From Undibacterium sp. YM2 (GTDB taxonomy: Bacteria; Pseudomonadota; Gammaproteobacteria; Burkholderiales; Burkholderiaceae_D), in NCBI RefSeq assembly GCF_009937975.1, contig NZ_AP018441.1:6014001-6078000 (forward strand): a DNA stretch of 64,000 nucleotides, in the 5' to 3' direction. Made by a program: the position numbers and the translations under genes. Positions 50,897 through 58,515 of the stretch are shown one piece after another. The stretch's first letter is position 1. The number at the start of each line of letters is the position of its first letter. A model generated the notes under the pieces. The model was not told the origin of the DNA. It did no database searches and saw only the letters and a program-made list of their open reading frames with translations.

Positions 50897-52099
50897 ATGA
50901 TGAAACCTATGCCTGCCGACCCGACCACCCCGGCCAAGCCAGTCAGTACTTCGCCTGGCAAGCAAGGGGCCGATGACCATCCCCTCGCCTTGATACCCTT
51001 TTTCCGCCGCTGGCAGCCGGGCATAGTGCGCGATCTCGTCTATACCTTCATACTGGGCCTGGGTTTTGCCCTGTTCTTCTTTGCCCTGTATGCGTATAAC
51101 CTGTCGCGTGAACGGTTTTTTGTACAGCTCTGGAATAATCTGGTCATCGCGATGTCGATTTCGTATTCCATCCATATCCTGTTTGCGCTCAGTTCTTTTT
51201 TGCTACGGCCATGGATAGAAAATATACGTGGCTGGAAGTGGGTGGCTTACTACCTCATCGTGCCCAGCGGTGGCGTCTTTGCAGGATATTGCCTGGCAGT
51301 GCTGCTCATCAATCCGGCAGCATTGCGCCTCGATTATTTCAAAACCGGTGTCATCCTGAACTTTGCGATTGTCTCTGTGCTGGTTTCCTGCGTACTCGTG
51401 TTTGCCTATCTGGTCAGGGAGCGTGAGTTGCGGGACAAAGAGAAAATCGCGACAGAACAGCGACGCGCGCTGGAATCCGAACGGCGTGCGCTTGAGGCGC
51501 AGTTACGCATGTTGCAGGCACAGATGGAGCCGCATTTTTTGTATAACACCCTGGCCAATGCGGTAGGCCTGATTCAACCTGATCCGGCACGCGCCCGTCT
51601 CTTGCTCGAACGCCTTATTGACTACCTGCGTGCCACCTTGTCGGCCAGCCGTGATAGCGACACCCTGCTGCAGGGCGAGATTGATACGATCAGCGCTTAT
51701 CTGGAGCTGATGAAGCTGCGCATGGGCGAACGCCTGCGTTACCGCATAGAAATTTCAGACCAAGCTGCCAGCCTGTCCATCCCGCCCATGCTCTTGCAGC
51801 CTGTCGTTGAAAACGCCATCAGCCATGGCCTGGAACCCAAGATAGAGGGTGGCGAAATCCTGTTGAAAGCGCATGTAGAGAAAGATCATTTGCATGTTGT
51901 AATCAGCGATACCGGCGTGGGTTTCCAGACGGTTGCCAGCAGCAAGCCAGGTGGCGGGGTAGGCTTGGCTAACTTGCGTGAACGCATAGCAGCACTGTAT
52001 GGCAAGCAAGGCAGCCTGAGCATTACGGAAAATGCCGCAGGCGGCGTCAGCGTGAGCCTGCATTTGCCCTTGCCATCAACAGCCAAAACGCACACCTGA
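50897..52099 (+). CDS. LytS/YehU-type sensor histidine kinase (pair 2)
   Basis: The 400-residue protein has four N-terminal membrane helices (about residues 50-175), a short coiled coil (RALESERRALEAQLRMLQAQ) and the His_kinase domain with MEPHFLYNTLANAVGLIQPD (phospho-His in EPHFLYN), LLQPVVENAISHGLEPKIEG (N box) and GGGVGLANLRERIAALYGKQ (G box). It starts 56 bases after the carotenoid-oxygenase gene, in the same direction, so it may share its transcript and regulate it. Its partner is the LytTR gene 20 bases downstream. Confidence 0.93.
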   Translation: MMKPMPADPTTPAKPVSTSPGKQGADDHPLALIPFFRRWQPGIVRDLVYTFILGLGFALFFFALYAYNLSRERFFVQLWNNLVIAMSISYSIHILFALSSFLLRPWIENIRGWKWVAYYLIVPSGGVFAGYCLAVLLINPAALRLDYFKTGVILNFAIVSVLVSCVLVFAYLVRERELRDKEKIATEQRRALESERRALEAQLRMLQAQMEPHFLYNTLANAVGLIQPDPARARLLLERLIDYLRATLSASRDSDTLLQGEIDTISAYLELMKLRMGERLRYRIEISDQAASLSIPPMLLQPVVENAISHGLEPKIEGGEILLKAHVEKDHLHVVISDTGVGFQTVASSKPGGGVGLANLRERIAALYGKQGSLSITENAAGGVSVSLHLPLPSTAKTHT

Positions 52100-52119
52100 A
52101 TTTACGTCACGATAAAAAC

Positions 52120-52911
52120 ATGCCTACCGCACTCATAGCAGACGACGAAATCACCCTCGTCAATTTTTTGAAAGCCGAGCTGGCAGTGCTCTGGCCTGAG
52201 CTGAAGATTATCGCCGAGGCCTACAACGGTGCAGATGCCTTGCGCCTGATCAACGAACTCTCACCTTCCATCGCCTTTCTGGATATCCGCATGCCAGGCA
52301 TGAGCGGGCTGGAACTGGCAAGCCAATTGCAAGCTGCAAAGGCTGCACCGCTGGTGGTTTTTGTGACCGCATATCACCAGTATGCAGTCGATGCCTTCGA
52401 GCGCGAGGCTGTCGATTATCTGCTCAAGCCCCCGACCAGGGAGAGGCTGGGCCGTTGTGTAGAAAAACTCAAGCGCCAGCTAGCTGCGGCAGACGCAGAC
52501 GGTACAGTACCCGCTGCAGATGTACTTGCCAGGCTAATGTCTGCCATGGCATCCATGACAGCGACGAATCCGGCTGCTACACCGGGCCGCCTGGACTGGA
52601 TACGCGCCGCACATGGCAATGACATCCGGCTGATTTCTATCGATGAAGTGATTTATTTCGAGGCGAATGACAAATACGTATCGGTCTTCACCGCCACGCA
52701 TGAGTCACTGATACGCATGCCGCTCAGAGAATTGCTGGATGGCCTCGATGCCAGCCGCTTTTGGCAAATACATCGTGGCACGATAGTCGCCGTCAAGCAC
52801 ATAGCAGGCACCACACGTGACTTTCGTGGCCGCACCCTGCTGAAGCTCAAAGAGCGGCCCGAAGAATTACTGGTCAGCCGCGCTTATCTGCACTTGTTCA
52901 AGCAAATGTAG
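52120..52911 (+). CDS. LytTR-family response regulator (pair 2)
   Basis: The 263-residue protein has a receiver domain (phospho-acceptor Asp in SIAFLDIRMPGMSGLELASQ, about residue 54; FVTAYHQYAVDAFEREAVDY, LLKPP) and a C-terminal LytTR domain (ISIDEVIYFEANDKYVSVFT, then RFWQIHRGTIVAVKHIAGTT). It is the cognate regulator of the adjacent kinase. Pairs 1 and 2 flank the DUF2141/carotenoid-oxygenase operon. Confidence 0.94.
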   Translation: MPTALIADDEITLVNFLKAELAVLWPELKIIAEAYNGADALRLINELSPSIAFLDIRMPGMSGLELASQLQAAKAAPLVVFVTAYHQYAVDAFEREAVDYLLKPPTRERLGRCVEKLKRQLAAADADGTVPAADVLARLMSAMASMTATNPAATPGRLDWIRAAHGNDIRLISIDEVIYFEANDKYVSVFTATHESLIRMPLRELLDGLDASRFWQIHRGTIVAVKHIAGTTRDFRGRTLLKLKERPEELLVSRAYLHLFKQM

Positions 52912-52925
52912 GCAACTGCCTGATC

Positions 52926-53921
52926 TCAAACAGCGCTCCCAAACCTGTCCCTGAAAAACCCCGGTGTTGTCCCCAGATGCTTCATGAAACTGCGGTGCAG
53001 GGTATCCAGGCTCTGGTAGCCTGAATGGTCGGCTATCCTGGCCAGCGGCCAACTGGTCGTGATCAGCAAGTTCTTGGCAAACTCCAGCCGGGCGGCATCG
53101 ACAAAACGGGCCGGTGTGCTGCCAGTTTCTTGCTGGAAGATACGCGAGAAATTGCGTTCACTCATGTGCACCCTGGCCGCTAGCGCCGGAGTTCGCAAGT
53201 CTCCAGTCGGCTGGGCCCGTATCTCGCTGAGCAGTTGCTGCAGGCGCGGGTTGCTTTGGCTTTGTGATGAGACCTGGCTTTGCAGGGTATGGCTGTATTG
53301 CGATTGCCCACCGGCGCGGCGCATGTACAGCACCAGCTCACGCGCGACCGCCAGGCTCAGTGCCGGGCCACCATCAGCTTCCAGCAGCGACAGGCACAGG
53401 TCTATGCCAGCGGTGACACCTGCCGAGGTATAGATGGGGCCGTCGGCGGTGAAGATCGCATCAGCATCAAGCCTGACCTCAGGGAAGAGTTTTTGCAGCA
53501 GTGTGCAGCTATTCCAGTGGGTGGTAGCGCGGCGGCCATTCAACAGACCGGCGGCAGCCAGCACCAGTGCACCTATGCAGACGCTGGCAATACGGCGGGT
53601 ATTTTTACTGCGCCCTTGCAGCCAGGGCAGCAGGATATTCTCCGCCGCAGCTTCGCGCATGGCGGTCTCACTACCACCGGTGATGATTATGGTATCTATC
53701 TCTGCTGGCAAATCCCTGAGTGCGCATACCCCATGTATTTCCAGCCCGGCGTGGGTCGTGATGACACCACCATGCGGGCTGGCGACTATCAGGCGATAGG
53801 CTGGCAGGGCTGATGGTCTGTGCTGGTTGGCCACTGCAAACACTTCCATGGGGCCAGAGAGGTCCAGGCTTTGTACGCCATCCAAGGTAATGAAGACGAT
53901 GATGCGGGTATTGTTATCCAT
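52926..53921 (-). CDS. GlxA-type regulator: DJ-1/PfpI domain fused to AraC HTH
   Basis: The protein has about 331 residues from the ATG at 53921 (MDNNTRIIVFITLDGVQSLD). The N-terminal ~190 residues are a DJ-1/PfpI fold (LDLSGPMEVFAVANQ, IASVCIGALVLAAAGLLNGR with a Cys at the nucleophile elbow, TSAGVTAGIDLCLSLLEADG). The C-terminal ~100 residues are an AraC double HTH (LAARVHMSERNFSRIFQQET, then WPLARIADHSGYQSLDTLHR). It is divergent from a gene for an exported DJ-1/PfpI protein, so regulator and target share a domain. An exact DnaA box (53980-53988, minus) lies in the intergenic gap and overlaps the region where its operator should be. Confidence 0.92.
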   Translation of the reverse strand: MDNNTRIIVFITLDGVQSLDLSGPMEVFAVANQHRPSALPAYRLIVASPHGGVITTHAGLEIHGVCALRDLPAEIDTIIITGGSETAMREAAAENILLPWLQGRSKNTRRIASVCIGALVLAAAGLLNGRRATTHWNSCTLLQKLFPEVRLDADAIFTADGPIYTSAGVTAGIDLCLSLLEADGGPALSLAVARELVLYMRRAGGQSQYSHTLQSQVSSQSQSNPRLQQLLSEIRAQPTGDLRTPALAARVHMSERNFSRIFQQETGSTPARFVDAARLEFAKNLLITTSWPLARIADHSGYQSLDTLHRSFMKHLGTTPGFFRDRFGSAV

Positions 53922-54003
53922 GGCAGAATTTGCGACAAGATTGGCACTGCGGCCAAGATGTTGATGATTATAGTGTGCCTGTGGATAAATTCCCGGTGTA
54001 CTG

Positions 54004-55086
54004 ATGAAAACAAAAATCCTGCTCTTCCTGTTCCTGACCTTGAGCCTTGCCCTGGCCAGTGCTGATACCTTGCCCACGCCTTTACCTGACTATCAGCCAC
54101 GTTTTGGCCGCACGCAGCCTGTCGTCGTCGTGGTTGCCGACAATGAAATGACCGAGCTCACCGATTTTGTCGTGCCCTATGCCGTGCTCAAGGCCTCAGG
54201 TGCGGCGCAAGTCTTGTCCGTGGCAACCGGCAGCGGCGTGGTCAATCTCTACCCTGCACTCAAGATGCAGGCAGAAACGACGGTGGCAGAATTTGACCAG
54301 ACTTATCCACAAGGGGCGGACTATGTCATCGTCCCGGCCCTGCACAATGTGCAGGCCGCAGTGTTGCAAAACTGGGTCAGGGCACAGGCCGCCAAAGGTG
54401 CCACCATCGTTGGTATCTGTGACGGCGTCTGGGTTTTGGCGCATGCGGGTTTGCTGGAACAGCGCCGCGCCGTGGGTTTCTGGTATTCCATGGATGGCCT
54501 GCAAAAACAATTTCCAAATACGACCTGGGTGCGCGACCAGCGTTACCTCGCCGATGGCAAGATCATCACCACGACAGGAGTGACCGCATCCCTGCCTGCG
54601 TCACTGGCCCTGGTCGCCGCCATCGCCGATCACGAGCGCGCCACTGCACTGGCCAATGAGCTGGGGATAAAAGATTACTTATCCACACATGACAGCCAGC
54701 AATTCAAAATGAGTCTCGCCCATGTCACCACCATCGCAGGCAACTGGCTGCGTTTCTGGTCACATGAAGAAATCGCCCTGCCCCTGAGCGCCGGTATCAA
54801 CGACATCGCGCTGGCCCTGTATGCCGATGCATGGTCGCGCACCTACCGTTCGCAAGTCAAAACCTATGCGGGCAGCATGCAGGCTGTGAAGTCGCGTTAT
54901 GGTCTGCAACTGCTGCCGGATGCCGTGGCAGATGCAGCTGTTTTGGACAAGATGAAAACAGAGCAAAACTGGCTCATTGACATCGCCCCGGCACTGGCGA
55001 TAGATAAAGCCTTGCAGGAAATAGGCAAGACTTATGGGCTCGCGACCAGGGCATTGGTCAGTACGTTTATGGAATATCCGCAATAG
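54004..55086 (+). CDS. Exported DJ-1/PfpI-family protein
   Basis: The 360-residue protein has a signal peptide (MKTKILLFLFLTLSLALASA) and then a DJ-1/PfpI domain (VVVVVADNEMTELTDFVVPY, GADYVIVPALHNVQAAVLQN, ATIVGICDGVWVLAHAGLLE with the conserved Cys in GICDG, GKIITTTGVTASLPASLALV). A C-terminal region of about 130 residues (from DYLSTHDSQQFKMSLAHVTT) has no assignment. Most DJ-1 proteins are cytoplasmic chaperones or glyoxalases, so an exported member is uncommon. Two exact DnaA boxes lie inside (54303-54311, 54679-54687). The divergent GlxA-type gene may control it; a serine hydrolase and a GNAT gene follow. Confidence 0.85.
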   Translation: MKTKILLFLFLTLSLALASADTLPTPLPDYQPRFGRTQPVVVVVADNEMTELTDFVVPYAVLKASGAAQVLSVATGSGVVNLYPALKMQAETTVAEFDQTYPQGADYVIVPALHNVQAAVLQNWVRAQAAKGATIVGICDGVWVLAHAGLLEQRRAVGFWYSMDGLQKQFPNTTWVRDQRYLADGKIITTTGVTASLPASLALVAAIADHERATALANELGIKDYLSTHDSQQFKMSLAHVTTIAGNWLRFWSHEEIALPLSAGINDIALALYADAWSRTYRSQVKTYAGSMQAVKSRYGLQLLPDAVADAAVLDKMKTEQNWLIDIAPALAIDKALQEIGKTYGLATRALVSTFMEYPQ

Positions 55087-55151
55087 AAGAACCGGGGAAC
55101 CAAGTCATTTTATTCAGGTCAGGTAGACTATGTTGATGCGAAAGGGTATCC

Positions 55152-56213
55152 ATGGCTACTTACAAAATCAAATTGCTGACTACGATGCTGATGATGGTTG
55201 CGCTGACAGGCAATGCCGCCACAGTTTTTCCAGGAACTGAATGGGACAGCGTAGCCTCGACAAGTGCGCAATGCAAACAGGGCCAGGCCGAGCTTGATGG
55301 CTATGTGCAAAAACAGGCTACTACAGCCCTGCTCGCCATCAAGGATGGCCGCATCCTGTACAACCATGGCCCTGTGGAAGTACCGGGCATCATAGAGTCA
55401 CAACGCAAAAGCATTTTGTCCATGCTGTATGGCAAATACGTTGCCAATGGAGCTATCAATCTCGACCAGACCCTGGAGGCCGCAAAGATTGATGATGTCG
55501 GTGGCCTCTTGCCCACAGAAAAACAAGCCAGGTTGCGCGACCTGCTGACCGCACGCTCGGGCGTTTTCCATGTCGCAGCCAACAGCGGCGATGATCTCGC
55601 CAATGCACCCGCGCGTGGCACGCAAACACCCGGCAGCTATTTTCTGTACAACAACTGGGACTTTAATGCAGCCGGCACTGCACTGGAAAACGCCACCCAC
55701 AAAAGTGTTTATCAACTGTTTGACGAAGACATCGCACAGACTTTGCAATTCCAGGACTTTAAGCTGAGCGCTCAAAAGAAGTGGGGCGACCGCAGCAAAT
55801 CCATGCACCTGCCTTATCATTTCCTTTTATCCACCAGGGACATGGCCCGCATAGGCCTGCTCGCCCTGCATGAAGGTAACTGGAATGGCAGGCAGTTGAT
55901 ACCGGCAGACTGGATGCATCTGACGACCAGCATCTACACTCCCTCATCCGACATGCACCCGGCCAGCACCGCAGCCCGCCATGTCGCTTATGGCTATATG
56001 TGGTGGGTACTCGAAGAACCCGCTGGTTCGCCACTGCAAGGCGCCTACATGGCCTGGGGTTTGCATGGGCAATACTTGCTGGTTATCCCCAGGTTGGATA
56101 TGGTCATCGCCCACCAGCGCCGCGTACCTGTGGATGGCAAATGGGATGTGCCTAAAGTGGGTAAAAATGCGTTTATCCACATGGCGAAATTGTTGACACA
56201 AAATTGTTCGTGA
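55152..56213 (+). CDS. Exported serine hydrolase of the beta-lactamase/class C family
   Basis: The 353-residue protein has a signal peptide (LLTTMLMMVALTGNAATVFP) and the serine beta-lactamase/penicillin-binding fold: SQRKSILSMLYGKYVANG (SxxK as SQRK), FLYNNWDFNAAGTALE (YxN as YNN) and a C-terminal AWGLHGQYLLVIPRLDMVI in place of the KTG strand. Such proteins hydrolyse esters, D-peptides or lactones; antibiotic hydrolysis is not implied. It follows the exported DJ-1-like gene by 65 bases. An exact DnaA box is at 56173-56181. Confidence 0.88.
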   Translation: MATYKIKLLTTMLMMVALTGNAATVFPGTEWDSVASTSAQCKQGQAELDGYVQKQATTALLAIKDGRILYNHGPVEVPGIIESQRKSILSMLYGKYVANGAINLDQTLEAAKIDDVGGLLPTEKQARLRDLLTARSGVFHVAANSGDDLANAPARGTQTPGSYFLYNNWDFNAAGTALENATHKSVYQLFDEDIAQTLQFQDFKLSAQKKWGDRSKSMHLPYHFLLSTRDMARIGLLALHEGNWNGRQLIPADWMHLTTSIYTPSSDMHPASTAARHVAYGYMWWVLEEPAGSPLQGAYMAWGLHGQYLLVIPRLDMVIAHQRRVPVDGKWDVPKVGKNAFIHMAKLLTQNCS

Positions 56214-56214
56214 T

Positions 56215-56673
56215 ATGAATTTAAAACTTGAAGCTTGCACGCTCAATGATGCCGCCCAGTTAGCTGAACTGCGCGTCCTCGCCATGCGCCCCAGTCTTGA
56301 ACGCGTGGGCCGCTTTGATGCAGAGAGAGCACGGCAGCGTCTGCTACAAAATTTTGCAGCCGAATACACCAGGCTCATCAAGCATGATGGATTGCTGGCA
56401 GGCTTTTTAGTACTGCGTCCGCAGGACAATGATCTCTTGCTTGACCACCTTTACCTGCATCCGGATTTTCAGCAACGTCGTCTCGGCAGTGCAGTCATCA
56501 AACTGGTGCAAACAGAGGCCGACGAACTCGGAAAAATCATCCATGTTGGTGCCTTGCGTGATAGTGAGGCCAATCGGTTTTACCTTCGCCATGGTTTTGT
56601 TTTGCGTGAAGTAGCTGAGTTTGATAATTACTATGTACGTTATCCACAGGCTGATTCACGTAGGTGCGAATAG
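56215..56673 (+). CDS. GNAT-family N-acetyltransferase
   Basis: The 152-residue protein has the GNAT fold: LLLDHLYLHPDFQQRRLGSA (acetyl-CoA loop, QRRLGSA as R/QxxGxG/A), then VIKLVQTEADELGKIIHVGA and LRDSEANRFYLRHGFVLREV. Substrate unknown. It starts one base after the serine hydrolase stop, so the two are probably cotranscribed. An exact DnaA box (56640-56648) lies near its 3' end. Confidence 0.9.
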   Translation: MNLKLEACTLNDAAQLAELRVLAMRPSLERVGRFDAERARQRLLQNFAAEYTRLIKHDGLLAGFLVLRPQDNDLLLDHLYLHPDFQQRRLGSAVIKLVQTEADELGKIIHVGALRDSEANRFYLRHGFVLREVAEFDNYYVRYPQADSRRCE

Positions 56674-56764
56674 CTAGCGTATTCGGACGAATGGTTTTCA
56701 AAGGATGAGTAATAATATTTTACAGCGTGACATACGTGCGATTACGTTGCACTAATTGCACCTA
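56660..56764. repeat. Two GTGCGA-type palindromic repeats upstream of a small gene
   Basis: GTAGGTGCGAATAGCTAGCG running into TATTCGGACG (56660-56689) and CGTGCGATTACGTTGCACTA running into ATTGCACCTA (56735-56764) share the GTGCGA...TCGCAC-type palindrome theme. A third copy (57198-57226) lies on the other side of the gene at 56790-57161. Confidence 0.65.
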
Positions 56765-56789
56765 CGCGGGATTCAACATCGGGGAAAAT

Positions 56790-57161
56790 ATGAATGACGT
56801 AATGCGCTCGGTCTGTAAGGCAAACATCTTTTATGCCCTGGACAGATTACAAAAACATTCAGACCAGTATGTAATCGATCAAGCGGAAATGATCAAGGCA
56901 CTTCTCACTGATTTGGAGTTATCAACAGCCTCACCCAATGTGGAAGAAGAGGCTCCTTCTAGAAAAATCTGGGACACTGATCCAACAAATTACGACACAT
57001 ATAAACTGCTACACCAATTTGGATTATCTCCCACGCAATTGATTGATGTCACCAAGTGCGAAGGGCTTCATGAATTGCGTACAATTAGAATGCTTAGACT
57101 TACATTCGACTTGTCCTATATGGAAGCCAAGGCAATATTTGATGGTCATGTGGGTTCTTAA
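56790..57161 (+). CDS. Small protein with L7/L12-C-like tail, flanked by repeats
   Basis: The protein has about 123 residues from the ATG at 56790 (GGGGAA upstream). The N-terminal part is helical (MRSVCKANIFYALDRLQKHS), followed by an acidic linker. The last ~45 residues (SPTQLIDVTKCEGLHELRTI, then RMLRLTFDLSYMEAKAIFDG) faintly resemble the C-terminal helix-turn of ribosomal L7/L12 (ΔLKEAK type), as in other stand-alone L7/L12-C-like proteins. It is bracketed by direct copies of a palindromic repeat (56735-56764 and 57198-57226), so it may have moved as a unit. Function unknown. Confidence 0.6.
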   Translation: MNDVMRSVCKANIFYALDRLQKHSDQYVIDQAEMIKALLTDLELSTASPNVEEEAPSRKIWDTDPTNYDTYKLLHQFGLSPTQLIDVTKCEGLHELRTIRMLRLTFDLSYMEAKAIFDGHVGS

Positions 57162-57197
57162 GATGAAATCGACGAACAGGGCCGCTTGGCACCATGC

Positions 57198-57226
57198 GTG
57201 CGATTACTTTGCTCTAATCGCACCTA
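57198..57226. repeat. GTGCGA-type palindromic repeat, downstream copy
   Basis: GTGCGATTACTTTGCTCTAA running into TCGCACCTA is self-complementary (GTGCGATTA/TAATCGCAC) and is a direct copy of 56736-56764 with four changes. Confidence 0.7.
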
Positions 57227-57313
57227 AACGCTATAAGCATTCAAAAGGCCTGGTCTCATTAGAAGATGGTGGAACTGTTTGCCCAGCCTAGTTCGTTAAG
57301 TGAATTATGGCTT

Positions 57314-57991
57314 TCACAGGTAGCGACTAACTCCCAGATGCCTGTCCAGTTTTTCCTGTTCCAAAGCATCGAGCGTTGCCCTGTGAGCACGTATGGTGTA
57401 ACCACCGTGCAGTTTGCCGTTGTGGTTGATCATCCAGTCGACAACGGCACCGTTGGTGATCTTGAAGGTATCGCCAATTTCATAGCCTGCCAGGGCTGGT
57501 GGTAACTCAAATAATTCTGCCAGAAAACCTTCTATATTACTTTCGACCACCAATAGCCATACAAAGATATTGTCGTCGGCTAATGTAAATTTGGTCTTGA
57601 CCAGGGGATGATATTCTCTTGCTGTGTTGCTGTAGATCAGTTGACGGAATTGCGGCAGGGATAGTTGTGCCTGGGCAAAGGCTTGCTGCATGCCCTCGTC
57701 ATCGGTCTTGCTCATGCTGATCCTGGCGCCGGGGTCAAGCTCGGGCTGGCGGCCCATTTTTCTTCTGCACATCTGCCAGTCATACCAGCAGTTTTCCGGG
57801 TCTATGTCGTCGTAGCCGCGAGATTCGTCAAGTGCATCTGCATGGGGTTTTTCCATCATCATGACATTCGCGTAATCGCGTATGTTCAGCACTTCTGCAT
57901 GCGTCAGGGGCTCACCTTTGCTATCTTCTGCATGCACCAGCAGGGCAATCAGGGCGGGAATAAAAACAGGAATCAGTTGCTCTTCACTCAT
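57314..57991 (-). CDS. Protein with DUF2314-like C-terminal domain
   Basis: The 225-residue protein is soluble with no signal peptide. The last ~110 residues (FVWLLVVESNIEGFLAELFE, then GDTFKITNGAVVDWMINHNG and KLHGGYTIRAHRATLDALEQ) match the DUF2314 type, often seen in contact-dependent or immunity-linked and housekeeping contexts. The N-terminal ~100 residues (PLTHAEVLNIRDYANVMMME, ENCWYDWQMCRRKMGRQPEL) are unassigned. Function unknown. It stands alone. Confidence 0.7.
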   Translation of the reverse strand: MSEEQLIPVFIPALIALLVHAEDSKGEPLTHAEVLNIRDYANVMMMEKPHADALDESRGYDDIDPENCWYDWQMCRRKMGRQPELDPGARISMSKTDDEGMQQAFAQAQLSLPQFRQLIYSNTAREYHPLVKTKFTLADDNIFVWLLVVESNIEGFLAELFELPPALAGYEIGDTFKITNGAVVDWMINHNGKLHGGYTIRAHRATLDALEQEKLDRHLGVSRYL

Positions 57992-58098
57992 GGTTTTCTT
58001 TCAGCATGGCTGCAGATTTGCCAATGTAGAAATTCTACTCTGGCAAACCTGCCCTGACGGGGTCAGACATGTAAAGAAAGAAGACTTGTTGTGACAAA

Positions 58099-58425
58099 TT
58101 ATTTCTTTGCTTGCGGATTATTTTCTTTGCCTTCTGGCGGGTGTGGCGGCCTTTCAGGGCGGGCAAACAGGCCTTTGGGTGAATTGGTGCAAGTCGCAGA
58201 AATCTTGCCTTCGCGTGGTGTCGTGATTTGCACTACGGCACCTTCTTTCTTCCCTTTGCAATCTTCATAGGCTTGTGGTGGCGGTTCATGCCTGGGCCGG
58301 TCGTCTTTGCCAGCTTCAGGCGGTTTCTTTTGGTCTCCGCCGGGTGGTTGTGCATGAACAAACAGGCTGGCACATAATGCAGCCATGAAGATACTGGCAC
58401 GGGCCAGGTTTAATAAGTTTTTCAT
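58099..58425 (-). CDS. Small exported Pro/Lys-rich protein
   Basis: The protein has about 108 residues from the ATG at 58425, which has AAAGGA 6-7 bases upstream; an ATG at 58440 is in frame. The signal peptide is MKNLLNLARASIFMAALCAS, then LFVHA. The mature part is very rich in Pro and charged residues (PPGGDQKKPPEAGKDDRPRH) with a Cys pair (DCKGKKEGAVVQITTPREGK, then ISATCTNSPKG). No family recognised. Confidence 0.7.
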   Translation of the reverse strand: MKNLLNLARASIFMAALCASLFVHAQPPGGDQKKPPEAGKDDRPRHEPPPQAYEDCKGKKEGAVVQITTPREGKISATCTNSPKGLFARPERPPHPPEGKENNPQAKK

Positions 58426-58515
58426 CCTGTTTCCTTTCAAGGGTGTTGATGACAGGATAGATCTTAAGCAAAAACTATGGAGGAAAAGTGAAGATAGCCG
58501 CTTCTTTACATAGCT

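Noticed and set aside
55152..56213. Antibiotic-resistance beta-lactamase
   Set aside because: The protein has the fold of serine hydrolases but the KTG strand is replaced and no resistance context is present.
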